A DNA stretch of 64,000 nt from positions 327,148 to 391,147 of the forward strand of contig JAESUZ010000969.1 in NCBI GenBank assembly GCA_017311185.1. The letters are read 5' to 3'. The DNA is from Proteles cristata cristata (taxonomy: Eukaryota > Chordata > Mammalia > Carnivora > Hyaenidae). The position numbers were made by a program, and so were the translations under genes. The notes under the pieces were generated by a model. The model was not told the DNA's origin. It was given only the letters and a program-made list of their open reading frames with translations, and made no database searches. Shown one piece after another: positions 12,780 through 25,800 of this stretch; positions within the stretch are counted from its first letter, which is position 1; each line of letters begins with the position of its first letter.

Positions 12780-12845
12780 TAAATATACTTAAATATATTT
12801 AAGTTATAATATAAATATATATATATATTTAAGTTATAAAATATA
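12780..12845 (+). repeat. AT-rich low-complexity tract
   Basis: Repeated TATATTTAAGTTATAA blocks around a short (TA)n stretch; the two TTTAAGTTATAA copies make a local direct repeat. Confidence 0.75.
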
Positions 12846-13589
12846 ACTATCATATGTCCAATTTTATCTTCATTAAACAAAAATAACATGATTATGATAA
12901 GAAATTAGAGCTGTTTTCTCATTTCATGAAATGATAAAGTTGAAGTAGACAATTTTTCATGGTCTCACTCAGCTATCATATTTTATGATTCTGTGACTAA
13001 TACATAACTTGAAATTTTGGAAATGAAATAAAATTGAGTAAAGGCAAATTTATGGAGTAAATTCTAAGGTTTGTTTTTCTACATAAATCCACAATTGTCA
13101 TATTGCTTATCATTGTTTTAAGTTTTGATATTTATAATTTATAAATTACACATGTGTATTCTATCTGACTCCAGACTAATAATGGATGACTTACCTTTGG
13201 TTCACCTTGTACTTTGTACAAATAATTACATTTGTATGGATTATTGTACTCCAGAACCAAAAATCAAAAGTTAAAAATCTGCAGTGTAAGTCAAGATTCA
13301 ATATAAACTTACTTAGCAGTGGGTAAAATCAAATATTATCCATATTACAAAAGACAAAATACTAATATTAATTTTATATGCATTTATTTCTATAACATTG
13401 TCCATCTTAATAAGTGTATAGTCTTTGTTTTTCACTTAATTTTACTTGAATTAAATCACTTTAAGAATATAATAGCTGTAGTAGTGTCTTTTCATTTTTA
13501 ATGGTTTCCATTGAATGAGAATACATTTCCAAAATTATTATTAGCCCCATTAATATAGTGAGTGCTATAAAGGAATTTGATTTGAAATT

Positions 13590-13612
13590 AGTTTTTGTTT
13601 TTGTTTTAATAG
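13590..13612 (+). other. ERBB4: 3' splice site (acceptor) of ERBB4 exon 20
   Basis: A T-rich but interrupted tract (repeated GTTTTT blocks, then TTTTAATAG) ends in AG at 13611-13612, directly before the GAA codon that opens the exon. The tract is uridine-rich with almost no cytosines. The acceptor fixes the exon start: reading further upstream in this frame adds residues that do not belong to the kinase domain. Confidence 0.93.
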
Positions 13613-15240
<1,628 letters not shown>

Positions 15241-15249
15241 CCCTGAATA

Positions 15250-15610
15250 ATTGCACTGTTTAAAGCCATTTTGCCTGTGTAAATGCCATCCTTTCTGCTT
15301 AGAAATCTTTCCTCATAGCTTCTTGATCACATACCATGATCCTTTTCATCCATCGTTGCTGATTGGGTTCCTCCCCTTATGGACCCTTCCCTACTCAACC
15401 TTTTTCTCCAAACAGAAGCGAATTCTTTTGTGTCTCCATTGGTTTCGGTCATTGGTATCTTGAACACATTTTTATTATTTAAGTGGTATACTATGTAGTT
15501 TACGTAATTGTCTAACTGTATGACAAGTTTATTTAGTCATTAACATTTTAATAAACATTTGTAGACACCTTCCATGTAGTGGATGCTATGCTGCCTGAAT
15601 TGTCTAGGGA
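15250..15610. mobile_element. Possible L2 fragments (two short pieces)
   Basis: 15250-15430 resembles the L2 3' region (CATCCTTTCTGCTTAGAAATC..CTTCC); 15545-15605 resembles the L2 reverse complement (AATAAACATTTGTAGACACC..GATGCTATGC). Both weak, boundaries uncertain. Confidence 0.35.
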
Positions 15611-16156
15611 CAAAAAACATGGACATGGGCTGGTTGTCTTTGTATACCCTAATGGCCAGAATAGTTAACAGATAAAACAATTAATAATGGGATTATACTC
15701 AATATTTTGGTTCACATTTTAAAGAAAAATAATTACAGGGGACACTTAAGGAAGGCACCCTTGATTCCTGAGGGAGAAGATTTGGCTATTGGATTAAAAT
15801 TTAGGCAGAAGAAAGATTCCACAAGAACCATATAGATATGATGACCTTGTAACTTATCATCCAACTGGAACATTTTTGGGAGTGAAAGAAGGCTCTATCA
15901 CTAGTTACACAAAGACAACAGGGACACAAATTCCTTAATCAGAACAAGGTATGTGGCAACCTTGTGTAGCATGAACAGTTTGGATTTAATTATAAATACA
16001 GTAGATATTGAAGTATTTTACATTCTAACGGAACATTGCCAGTTTATGTATGGAGCTGAGATCAAGGCAATCCAAGAATTAAAATGAGGATACCAGTCAG
16101 AAGTCTGGGGGTAATGAAAATAAGGAGAAGTAAATAGGATTAAGATATATTTTTGA

Positions 16157-16363
16157 GGGGCACCTGGGTGGCTCAGTTGGTTTAGTGTCCGACTTAGGCT
16201 CAGTTCATGATCTCGCGGTTCGTGGGTTTGAGCACCGCATCGTGTTCTCTGCTGACAGCTCAGAACCTGGAGCCTGTTTTGGTTTCTGTTTCTCCCTTTC
16301 TCTCTGCCCCTCCGCTGCTCATGCTTTGTCTCTCCCTGTCTCAAAAATAAATAAACTATAAAA
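16157..16363 (+). mobile_element. SINEC copy with target-site duplication
   Basis: Plus-strand SINEC from GGGGCACCTGGGTGGCTCAG, through the box B-like GGTTCGTGGGTTTGAGC, CT-rich body and CAAAAATAAATAAAC tail. Flanked by a perfect 15-bp duplication AAGATATATTTTTGA (16142-16156 and 16364-16378). Confidence 0.97.
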
Positions 16364-16794
16364 AAGATATATTTTTGAAATAAATTTAGGCATCTGAATG
16401 CTGATAAGTTGTGGGAAATACGGTGGTGCTCTTTCCTGAGCTGGTGAAGTCTGAGGGATTGAACATAGTTGTAGAAAAAAATTCAAGAGTTCAGTTCCAG
16501 ACATGGCAAATTGCAAAGGTTTATAGAACATGAAAGTGGAGCTTTAGATTAAGTTGTTGAATTTGGTTGCAACTCTCAATATAGACTGAAGAGTTATAGG
16601 TATTTAAATATATAGGAAAATTTGCAATTACCTAGCTACTAATTCAGTCTGATTCATATTTCTTCCCAGCAGCAAAAATTGGTATAGTAGCCATTCAGTA
16701 AACATTATTAAATATTTTTGATGCATGAAGAACATGAAAAAGTCTACCCATAAGGAGGGAACCCTTCCTTCATCTTTTTTTTCTATTTTGGGGC

Positions 16795-16980
16795 AGACTT
16801 GTGTAGTGGAAATAGGTTTAGGATCAGAAGGAGCTACATTAGTATGTTGGTCCCCACTTTTTGGTTTTGTGAGTTTGAGTGAATTATTCAACCTTTTTTA
16901 ATTTTTGTCTTAATGTATGAACAGAGTTCATAATCACTACCTTCTTATTTCCAAAATGAGTATAATGGTATCTACTTCTG
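16795..16980 (+). mobile_element. Possible MIR fragment
   Basis: TGTAGTGGAAATAGGTTTAGG, GTGAGTTTGAGTGAATTATTCAACC and TTATTTCCAAAATGAGTATAATGG occur in MIR order. Ends where the LTR relic starts. Confidence 0.45.
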
Positions 16981-17442
16981 GTAGGCCAAAACTCCCTACC
17001 CTGAAATATGTTATATCCCATCCACAGCACCTATGAATATGTTACTTTGCATGTTAAAAGGGAATTGTGAATGTTATTAAATTAAGGAATTTGAGATGAA
17101 GAGATTATCCTGGATCATCCAAGTGGGCCTAATGTACTCTAAGAATTCTTGTAAGTAGGAGGCAGAAGGATCAGAGTAAGTGAAGATATAAAAATGGAAG
17201 CAAAGCTAGAGTGATGTGCATTGAAGATACAGAAGGACCACAGGCTGGAAAATAGAATCTACCTCTAGAAAGGGAGTAGATTCTCCTTACAATACTCAGG
17301 ACTGCCGCGCCTTGATTTTATTCCAGTTTACAAACCAATTTGGGACTTCTGACGTCCACAACTATAAAAAAATAAATCTGTATTGTTTTAAGCCATTAAA
17401 TCTATGGTAATTAGATACAGCAATAAAAAAACTAATATACTT
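16981..17442 (+). mobile_element. MaLR solo LTR relic (MLT1-like)
   Basis: LTR landmarks in order: GAGATTATCCTGGATCATCC, AGTGGGCCTAATGTACTC, GTAAGTAGGAGGCAGAAGGATCAG, CTAGAAAGGGAGTAGATTCTCC, TTCTGACGTCCACAACT, AAATCTGTATTGTTTTAAGCC and the 3' end ATACAGCAATAAAAAAACTAAT. No internal sequence remains. Confidence 0.8.
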
Positions 17443-17859
17443 CCTCATAGTGGTTTGCAAATATTAAATAAAACAGTCCAATGTAGCTTCCTTGGCTCAG
17501 TCCCTGGAACATGGAGCTGTTTAAAAACAATCTCTTTTTTATTAAGTGTAAGATGAAAGCCTCAACACAGAGAATTGTTTTAAAAATGTCTATAAAATGT
17601 AAGTAATATGGTCTGAGTAAACACAAGTATTTTTAAAATAGTTATTCCAGTAACTTAGAGGCTTTGTCTTCTTTGCTTTCAATTCTTACCAAGAAAGGCT
17701 CATGAAGGTAAGATAGCATCATAATTGCTTCAATACTCATTTTGTTTGGCTGCATCCTTTTTTTTTTTCAATGATAAACTTGGGGATACTGTAAAATAAC
17801 TGATGTATATTAGTGTTATAACATACCTGTGGGAAATACAACAATATGTAGGAAAATAA

Positions 17860-18060
17860 TAATTATGGCTACCATCAACCAGCTCTTACTCTGTGCAAAC
17901 CACTACTCTGTATATTTTTTTCATTAATTAGTCTCATCACAGACCTATGCAGTAAGTATCATTAAGATTTTCATTTCACAGATAAAATCACAGAGACTGT
18001 AAGTTACTTGATTAAATTCCTATGGCTAATACATAAATAGTGGAATCACTAATCTGTGTT
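17860..18060 (-). mobile_element. MIR SINE relic
   Basis: Reverse complement of MIR: CTTACTCTGTGCAAACCACTAC, TTAATTAGTCTCATCACAGACC, GCAGTAAGTATCATTAAG, TTTCATTTCACAGATAAAATC, GTAAGTTACTTGATTAAATTCC. Confidence 0.7.
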
Positions 18061-18509
18061 TTTATATATAAGGTAGACAGTATTTTTAACAAGTTTTACC
18101 CATATTGCCAGTTTCCTTTCCATATTTCCTTCAGTACATCATTCTACAAAACTCTATGTCATAGAAAATACAAATTTAAACACCAAAATTGTTTGGCAGC
18201 CATATTAACTCTGTAAATGCTGTATTTGGAACTTGGTTTAATTTGATAAGCAGAGCAGGATATATTATTATTTAATGTTCATGTAATACTATATGCCTTC
18301 CTGGTACTTTATGAATCCAGGATAGAAATAACGATGAGAATTCCTTCCTTCACACTTGTTGCTAACAAGTTGGGCAAGCCGTTTTTAAGACAACTTAGCA
18401 GATTCTAAAAAGTGTATGTGAATTTAGAGTAACAGAACTTCATGGTGAGTAACACCAATGATGACTGAGTCTATGTGGATAAAGCATGTCTTATACACTT
18501 GGCATCTGC

Positions 18510-18630
18510 TTGGTTATTTAGGTGCATTGTGTTGTTTAATCTTTACTGAAACTCTAGCAGGCATGGCTTATTATTCTTCTAATTTATAGACCAGAAAAAT
18601 AGGAGAATTAAGTCCTAATGGAGAAAACAA
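18510..18630 (-). mobile_element. Possible MIR fragment
   Basis: GTGTTGTTTAATCTTTACTG, CTCTAGCAGGCATGGCTTATTATTC and ATTTATAGACCAGAAAAATAGG follow the MIR reverse-complement order. Confidence 0.5.
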
Positions 18631-19050
18631 TAGATTGAAATACCTGTGTTCTAAGCAGGGAACTCTGGTACCTGATTAAGATCTTTAAGCCATTTAGCAC
18701 CCTCCTCTCCAAACACATACACATCACTGCAGATTAAAGCCCCTTGCTGTCCTCAACAGCACTTCTGAATATGGAGCATGACATCTGTAGTGGTGTCTCA
18801 TCGTTTATCCCATGAAACAAAAGGTTCTATCATGAATAATACTTTTCATTTTCTTCATGAGAATTGTTTTATTCCCTTCTCATCAGCATCTATGTTACAT
18901 TTTCTGGGAAAGCCTTAGATACTCATTCAACTTTGGGGAATTTTTTGAGCCAATATTTTATTTATAAAATATTTTGATAAAGTAAGCTCAAAACTTCTGT
19001 GAACAATTATGTAATGTAGATACTGATCACATGTGCCACTATAAATTAGA

Positions 19051-19277
19051 GGTTTTTTTTTTTTAATGTCTTAAGAGTTTATTCATTTATTTTGAGAGAA
19101 GCACACATGAGGAGGGGGTGCAGAGAGATGGAGTGAGAGAGAGAGAAAATCCCAAGCAGGCTCAGCGCCTTCAGCTCAAGGCCTGATGTGGGGCTCAAAC
19201 CCATGAACTGTGAGGTGACGACCTGAGCCAGAAGTCAAGAGTTGGAGGCTTCACTGACTTATCCACCAGGAGCCCCA
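19051..19277 (-). mobile_element. SINEC copy (diverged)
   Basis: T-run, then TTCATTTATTTTGAGAGAAGC, GATGTGGGGCTCAAACCCATG and the decayed head CTTATCCACCAGGAGCCCC. Short flanking repeat AAATTAGA (19043-19050 and 19278-19285). Confidence 0.88.
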
Positions 19278-19317
19278 AAATTAGAAATTTAAAATGTGTA
19301 ATTCAGCACTAGTTTGT

Positions 19318-19480
19318 GTTGAGCAGACAGACTCTAGAACCAGTGTGACTGGGCTCTGTTTCCAGATCCATCACTTGTCAGCTGTGTCCCCTTAGATAAG
19401 CCAATCTCTTGAGCCTCCTGAAAAGGGGGGATAATAAAAGTACTTATTTCATGGAGTAATTATGAAAACAAGGTAATATT
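19318..19480 (+). mobile_element. MIR SINE relic
   Basis: GACTCTAGAACCAGTGTGACTGGG, TCCATCACTTGTCAGCTGTGTCCCC, TTAGATAAGCCAATCTC, GGGGGGATAATAAAAGTAC: clear MIR order on the plus strand. Confidence 0.75.
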
Positions 19481-20484
19481 CTCTGCTTAAAGTGCTGCTG
19501 AGCATACAATAAGAATGTATACTCTGTGTTCTTTTGAATATATTTGATATGAAGGCAATAGGGAAAGACACTTAGATTCATAGTTAAAACGCTCTAATGA
19601 TGTTATTTTTAAAATACTCAATTTTTGAATGTCAGCTATAAAAGATGTAGCATTTGTTCTTAGGTGATGCTGGGGATAGGAAGAGAGAATCCTATGATTA
19701 ATATTTAATATTTCTGATTTTCGGAAAAAAGCCATGGTGTTAATGGCATAGGTAAATCTCATTTAATAACAATTCCCAGTTTAAATGAAAATAGAAGTTA
19801 TTTTTCCTAGTCAGATAGCCACAATTTGAAAGAGACATAGATAGCTTATATATTTATACATTTTATAATATTTTACATTTACATTTTATATCTTATTTAA
19901 TTTACCATTTTTACCAGTATTATGTAACTTTGAATGCATTATATATTCTAATAAATTATCAATAGATCTTTAGAAAAATAGTGTAGCATGAATCTGAGAC
20001 AAAGGTAAAATTATATTCAGAATATATACCTTCAGTGACTTTTCCCAGGGTCATGCTGCAAACTAGTCCAAGGATGAAGAATAATGGCCAAGTCATTGAT
20101 TATCTCATGAAGATACATCATTCAGTTTTTCCCCACTAAAGAAGGAGCCTGATAAGTGAATACTTGCAAGGTCTCTGTCTATTATTTAGATCTATGTTTT
20201 CATTAGACATTTGAGATTTAAAAATCAAAGGAGAATATCTGTGGTCTTTAGGAAAGATTCATTTATTTATTCATTTAAAAAATTTTGTTATAATGTATAG
20301 TTACCATCTCAAGATCCAGGGTTTCAAGAAAGAGCAATAGCCATAAGCCCCTCTATCATGATTTTTATATTCTATTGGGAAAGATAGATAGAAAAACCAA
20401 GTAGACAAAAAACATCACCTCATATGGTGAGAGATGAGAGACAGTGCCATCCATTGGTATTTTAGGGAAGAATTTAGAAGGAAG

Positions 20485-20640
20485 TAGTATTGTGTTCCTA
20501 GTTTAGTTCCACCACTTATCATCTGTATGGCTTAGCCAAATTCCTTACTGTGTCTAAATCTATTTCCTCATCATCTATAAAATGGGTAACAGCCTCCATT
20601 TGTCCAGCTGTTGTGATGGTTAAATATGGTCATAGATTGG
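20485..20640 (+). mobile_element. MIR SINE relic
   Basis: TTCCACCACTTATCATCTG, TGGCTTAGCCAAATTCCTTAC, TTTCCTCATCATCTATAAAATGGG, CTGTTGTGATGGTTAAATATGG follow the MIR core and 3' part. Confidence 0.75.
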
Positions 20641-20757
20641 CTTCACACATTTGCTACCAAAGATTTAGTGCTTAACATGTTATTATAGTATTTATTAAAA
20701 TTATAATTATTTAATATTTATTAGCATCAAAATTAATTTAGACATGACTTTTACAGA

Positions 20758-21135
20758 AAGATAGCATAGTGTAACAGAAAGAATATGAACTATAGAGAAA
20801 TAAAATCTGGGTTTACATTCTGAATCTAGGGGCGCCTGGGTGACTCAGTCAGTTAAACGTCCAACTTCAGCTCAGGTCATGACCTCACGGTTGGTGGGTT
20901 TGAGCCCCGCATCAGGCTTTGTGCTGACAGTTATCTCAAAGCCTGGAGCCTGCTTCGGATTCTGTTTCTCCCTCTCTCTCTGACCCTCCCCTGCTCATGC
21001 TGCCTCTTTCTCTCAGAAATAAATAAAATGTTAAAATTTAAAAAAATAAATAAATTCTGAACCTAATTGTGAGAACTTGGAGACCCATTTTTCCATTTTG
21101 CTAAACGAGAATACTTGTGTCTGCATAAAATGAAG
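20758..21135 (+). mobile_element. MIR-like relic split by a SINEC insertion
   Basis: Left part 20758-20828 (AGATAGCATAGTGTAACAG..AAATCTGGGTTTACATTCTG) and right part 21054-21135 (GAACCTAATTGTGAGAACTTGG..TTTTCCATTTTGC) look like one MIR-type relic separated by the SINEC at 20829-21053. Tentative. Confidence 0.45.
20829..21053 (+). mobile_element. SINEC copy with target-site duplication
   Basis: Plus-strand SINEC: GGGGCGCCTGGGTGACTCAG, TCATGACCTCACGG, GGGTTTGAGCCCCGCATC, CT-rich body and AAATAAATAAAATG tail. Flanked by ATTCTGAATCTA / ATTCTGAACCTA (20817-20828 and 21054-21065, one mismatch). Confidence 0.96.
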
Positions 21136-21218
21136 CAAACCTATGTTTTCAAATTTAAATTAATAAATAGGAGCAACTGATGTTAATCTGAAAAAATAGA
21201 AGTTTCTACAGAACAGGA

Positions 21219-21237
21219 ATATATATATATATATATT
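21219..21237 (+). repeat. (AT)n microsatellite
   Basis: About nine AT units. It is followed at 21241-21300 by two copies of a TTTGTACTCATTTATTAT-containing unit. Confidence 0.9.
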
Positions 21238-21354
21238 TCTTTATTCATTTGTACTCATTTATTATATTCTTTTATCATTTGTACTCATTTATTATTATAT
21301 TTATGAATATTAAAAATTTTCTTAGAGACCGTACTAAGACTATACTGACTAAGG

Positions 21355-21580
21355 AAAACAGATTTTGGAATTAGAAATATTTAGCTTCAAATGACAACTA
21401 CCAGTCTATAGCTGTAAAATTTTTGCCAAGTTTTTTAAACTCTCTGAACTTCCTTATCTAAACACCAGGATAATATTTAGCTCATAGAGTGTTTAAAACA
21501 ATTAAATAAAACAGTAAAATGTGTCACTATATTAATATATTGCCTAACATATAGTATCCCTCAATAAATATTGACATTGT
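21355..21580 (+). mobile_element. MIR SINE relic (near full length)
   Basis: TTTTGGAATTAGAAATATTTAGC, CTATAGCTGTAAAATTTTTGCC, TTTTTTAAACTCTCTGAACTTCC, ACCAGGATAATATTTAGCTC, GAGTGTTTAAAACAATTAAAT, and the tail CTCAATAAATATTGAC. Confidence 0.72.
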
Positions 21581-22088
21581 TTTTTTTTCCTTTAAATTAC
21601 ATGTATCAGTGCTCTCAAGACCGTCCATTTCAGAAGATTGCTGTACCTTTGTACAATTAAAGAGTTCACTTGAAATATTTTTCCAGGACAATATACAAAT
21701 CTGCCCCAGAGAAGTTCTTCCATCATTTCCTCATGTTAAATGAAACTGAATTTGATCTGAGATAACAGATTAGAGAAACATTACATTATTTAGTTTCTAA
21801 GTTAAAATTATTCCAAGTTGGTGCTCACCTATCAAAGTTGGTTAGGAACTCCATTTTAATCATGTATTGGGAGGCCCCGACAAGGATTCTTGTGGGGATA
21901 TTGAAGCATCTGATGAGAGATATATGATTCTTGACAGACAGGGGCAGTCTGCACTTTTCTGATCTTTATAATTGGTACATAAATGTATTCCTTGTTCAGC
22001 TCCATGGGACCTGAGTTCTCCAATCTCTCTGTTAGGTATGCCTAGTCATCATGACCTCCAAATCATTTTCTTTCTCTCTGTTTTATTT

Positions 22089-22297
22089 TTTAAAGTTTCT
22101 TTATTTTGAGACAGAGAGCATGAACATGTGCACCAGTGGGGGAGGATCAGAGAGAGAGGAAGAGAGAGAACCCCAAGCAGGCTTTGCACTGTCAAGGTAG
22201 AGCCCATCATGGGGCTCAATCTAGCGACCTGTGAAATCATGACCTGAACCAAAATCAAGAGTTGGACGCTTAGCCAACAGAGCCACCCAGGTGTCCC
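22089..22297 (-). mobile_element. SINEC copy with target-site duplication
   Basis: Minus-strand SINEC from AGTTTCTTTATTTTGAGACAG to the head GAGCCACCCAGGTGTCC. Flanked by TTTCTCTCTGTTTTATTT / TTTCTCTCTCTTTTATTT (22071-22088 and 22298-22315, one mismatch). Confidence 0.96.
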
Positions 22298-22889
22298 TTT
22301 CTCTCTCTTTTATTTGGCATATAATTGAATTGTTTATTTCTCATGAATTTAGGTCTGCTGGGTCGGTATGGGGTCTTGCCTGGGCTCATTAACCTATTGG
22401 GGGGTGGTAGGCTGTCAGCTGATCTAGACAGAGCTGATGGGGGTAACTGGAGAGATTGAACTCTGCTTCACAAAACTCTTTTCCTCCCTCAGGCTAGCTG
22501 GCTATGTCTGTACAAATCTCTCCCTCATTCTGTTCAATCTCCCAGATCTTCTGCATCCAACCACACATCATCTCATGTGAGACCTAGCATCTCTGTGGGT
22601 TCAGAGTAAGAGTAGGAGTATAGCCTCCCGCACCCCACTCCAAACCCCTTCTGAAACTGACACTCGTGATTCCTTCCTTCCTTGTTGCTCTTGGAGAACC
22701 TAACCATTTTTCTCTAGGTTGTTGAGTTCAGCCTTAACCACATGCCACCCCATCTCCGCCGCAATATAGAAATAAATTAATTTCTCAAACAACAGAACCT
22801 AAGACAGACTTATCTCCTGGGTGCTGATATCTTGGAATTGCGATTTTAGGTCCTATAGTACAAAAACCCCTTTAAGATGAAGAGCCCCA

Positions 22890-23088
22890 GGGTGCCTGGG
22901 TGGCTCAGTTGGTTAAAGATCCAGCTTCAGCTCAGTTCATGATCTTAGGCTTCGTGGGTTTGAGCTCCATATTGGGCTCTGAGCAGACAGCTTGGAGCTC
23001 GCTTTAAATTTTCTCTCTCTGCCCCTCCCCTGCTCACACTCTGTCTCCCTCTCTCTCAAACACAGATAAAACCTGAAAAGAAAAAAAA
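22890..23088 (+). mobile_element. SINEC copy with target-site duplication
   Basis: Plus-strand SINEC: GGGTGCCTGGGTGGCTCAG head, TTCGTGGGTTTGAGC, CT-rich body and a mixed A-tail. Perfect 16-bp duplication AAGATGAAGAGCCCCA (22874-22889 and 23089-23104). Confidence 0.97.
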
Positions 23089-23522
23089 AAGATGAAGAGC
23101 CCCAATTAGAAACATAGGTTTTCCTATTTATTCTGTAGAAGCATACACAAAACACAAACTAGTACCTTAATTTGCTGTGTACACAAAAGGAAAAGAAAGC
23201 AATAGAAAACTGCATTGGAAAGGATTCAGTCCAGAAGAGTTACTGTGTGGAGGTGGTGAATCTTAAATATGTATGTGTATATATATATATACAGAATTTG
23301 TTGAAATTTTGGCATAGCAATGAGCCCTTGAAGATTATGTAGTTCAGTGATTTAGAAAAAAAAAAAATTAAGGAATGCAATTGTTTTAAGTGAAATCTTA
23401 CTTGAAAATCTAAACAAATAAAACCAAGGTGTAACTACAGCAGCAGATGGTGTTGAGAGGGCTCCTTGGGACTCTGAGTCTCCTGTAGTCTTCACAGAGA
23501 TGAGCTTTAAAACCATCTGATG

Positions 23523-23774
23523 AAGAGGCAAGACGGCGGAGAGGTAGGGAGGTCTGTACGTCTTGCTCGCACTCGTCTCTCAAACAGAGAAGGCTTGAAG
23601 CAGTAGGACACTGAGCCGCAGGAGTTTGGAAAGGGAAAGAGAGTACATGGCGAAGGCAACCTCATAAGGCTGCCTCAAGAAACAAGCCAAGTATACACAT
23701 GGTGGAGAGTCCCAAATACCACTATGAGTAGGGAAATAAAATAAAGTCTCAACAAGAGAGACCAAGAGACACCA
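23523..23774 (+). mobile_element. 252-bp retroposed insert resembling an L1 5' UTR, with target-site duplication
   Basis: Starts GAAGAGGCAAGACGGCGGAG, close to the GGCAAGATGGCGG start of mammalian L1 5' UTRs (a YY1-type site with one change), followed by a comparatively GC- and CpG-rich stretch (TACGTCTTGCTCGCACTCG), then A-rich sequence ending near AATAAAATAAAGTCTC. It is bounded by TTAAAACCATCTGATG / TTAAAATCGTCTGATG (23507-23522 and 23775-23790, two transitions). The usual L1 3' end and long poly-A are absent. Family assignment is inferred; the bounded insertion is seen directly. Confidence 0.65.
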
Positions 23775-23790
23775 TTAAAATCGTCTGATG

Positions 23791-23892
23791 GGTTTGTGTT
23801 GAAGATGGGGAAACTGAAGTCTACACAGGTGACAGAGTTTGTTTGAGGCCCTAATTTCTCATAGTAAGAAAGCCAGGATCTGAATCCATATA
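23791..23892 (-). mobile_element. MIR relic fragment
   Basis: AAGATGGGGAAACTGAAGTC, GTCTACACAGGTGACAGAG and AGAAAGCCAGGATCTGAATCC are the MIR core reverse complement. The 252-bp insert sits at its left edge. Confidence 0.55.
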
Positions 23893-25257
23893 TCACCCTG
23901 GCACCTGAGATCCCCCAGCCTGCATCACATGACAGGCAGCAACCTTTCCTTGGCTCTGTATGATTTGTATACTCTGTTTACAATTTCAATGAAAATAACC
24001 ACTACATTATTAGACAGTTAGTCTAAAAATCATATATCTCTTGTGATAATTTTAAGTGATGTAATGGACTTTTGCCCCCTATAGAATATTAAATGAGAGG
24101 CAGCTATATTTTTACCTCTATGTACTTTTATGCTTTTTTTATTTTAACCTTCCAATTTTTTAAATCTCTCTTTCCTACCAATAGTTTTCCCTCTCCATCT
24201 TTATATCAGAACGTCTAATAACATTGCAACCTCCCAAATTGGTGATAAAGCACCTGGCTGAATTTGAATCGTGCTTATCCCCTCCCTGAAACAACCTCAT
24301 GCTTTTTATTTATGTGCCAAATTCGCATTGCCTTAAAGGAGAGTGATATAAAAGGGGTAGTAAGGGATAAGAGAAAATCTCGAATGTACGAGATGAAAAT
24401 GAAGTTTATTGATGTAGTTTCTAGAACACAGGTCCCAGAATTGCAATGAGACCTTAATTGTTTCCTGGGGTTTGCATGAAATATGAAGGCCTCTCACTTA
24501 GAGAAGGAATCATGTAAGTTGTTTCTTGTCGAACCTATAAAATAGCAAGTTTCCCTTTTGCTTTGCTTTGCCTGTGGCTTTGTTTGGCATGCTGAGGAAC
24601 TCTAATTCAGCTTGGAAGTTACTCCATTCTATAAATAGCAGAGGTTTTCATTCAGCTACCATACACATCCAGAGAGTAAAGAACTTAATTTCTTTACTGG
24701 AAATGTATGTGTTAGCTAGTACTTTTAATGTACTTTTTTTTTTGACAGAGAAGTGAAAGCTATCCAACACAAATGGATTAAATTGTACTTCATGTGTGTA
24801 AAATGTTTGCAATTACATCTATTAGTCGTGACTCTGTGAAGCTTGGTATTGTAGTAGCTTTTAGGAGCACAGCGATTTTCTCAAATGGAGAATCAAGGTA
24901 GCAGGACTGGTGTATCTATTTTATGACTCCCCTATGGCTTTTGTTTCTAAAACTGTACCTTAGATTGGTGTTATAACATTGCTCAAAGGAAGTTGTGATA
25001 TATATTCATGATCTTTTAGATGTATGCATTCAAGGCCATTTTTACCCCCAGATTTAAGGATGCTTGCGGTAATTTAGAGAGACAGGACTTGCTTTTTGCT
25101 GCACATGAGAGAGACAAAGGATGGGATCAAATGGTTTGGCTGGAAACAGAAGAAAAAAGAAACGTTGAGACTGAGGGGAAAACAAAAGTTTACTTCCTTT
25201 ATACCTGCCCAATTCCTTCTTCAGATGGCATTAAAACAAACAGACAAATGAACAAAC

Positions 25258-25800
25258 ACCACTTTTTATTGTGAAATAATTGTAGATTCATAGAAAGTTA
25301 AAAAAAATTAAAGAGGATTTTCATGTCTCCTTCACCCAATTTCCCCACTAATAGCATCTTGTATAACTATAGTACAACATTGCAACTAGGAATTTGACAT
25401 CGGTCCAATACACAGAGCTTATTTAGATTTTTCCAGTTTTACATGAACCTTGTGAGCACGTATGTAGATCTAACCAAGTTTATCACATGTGTTGATTCAT
25501 AATACCACCACCACAATCAAGACATAGGACTATTAGATGACCTCGTGCCATCCCTTTATAACCACACAAACCCCCTAGTTTTTTTATTTTACTTTTACTC
25601 AAGTCTTGCTGTGATCTGTATTTGTAATAATGATTTATTTTTTCAAATATTTTTTGAAATTAGTATGTTTCATACATTACAATGGACATATAATACTCTG
25701 AATGCCAAGTCTGAGTCTAGCATTAGTATTACTTGTAGCATTACTTCAAAGGATATCTTTATAGATTGACACATATAAATTCTAGAACAGTGGTTATAAA
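25258..25800 (-). mobile_element. Old L1 (L1M-type) 3' relic
   Basis: Read on plus: GTGAAATAATTGTAGATTCA, CTCCTTCACCCAATTTCCCC, CTAATAGCATCTTGTATAAC, GTACAACATTGCAACTAGG, TTTTCCAGTTTTACATGAACC, CATAATACCACCACCACAATC, TTTATAACCACACAAACCCCC. This order is characteristic of older mammalian L1 3' ends on the opposite strand. Confidence 0.75.

Larger units (their letters stand above)
1..13612 (+). other. ERBB4: ERBB4 intron 19 (3' part; upstream end outside window)
   Basis: Everything 5' of the exon is taken as the preceding intron because no other kinase exon is seen; the upstream exon should carry the beta3 catalytic Lys. Besides the repeats listed separately, these parts show nothing I can name: 1-376 apart from an A-run, 1896-3727, 3929-4249, 4512-5248 apart from a GATA repeat, 5960-7415 apart from a possible MIR, 7880-9030, 9500-11640 and 12025-13589. 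They are AT-rich with short chance ORFs only. Confidence 0.85.
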
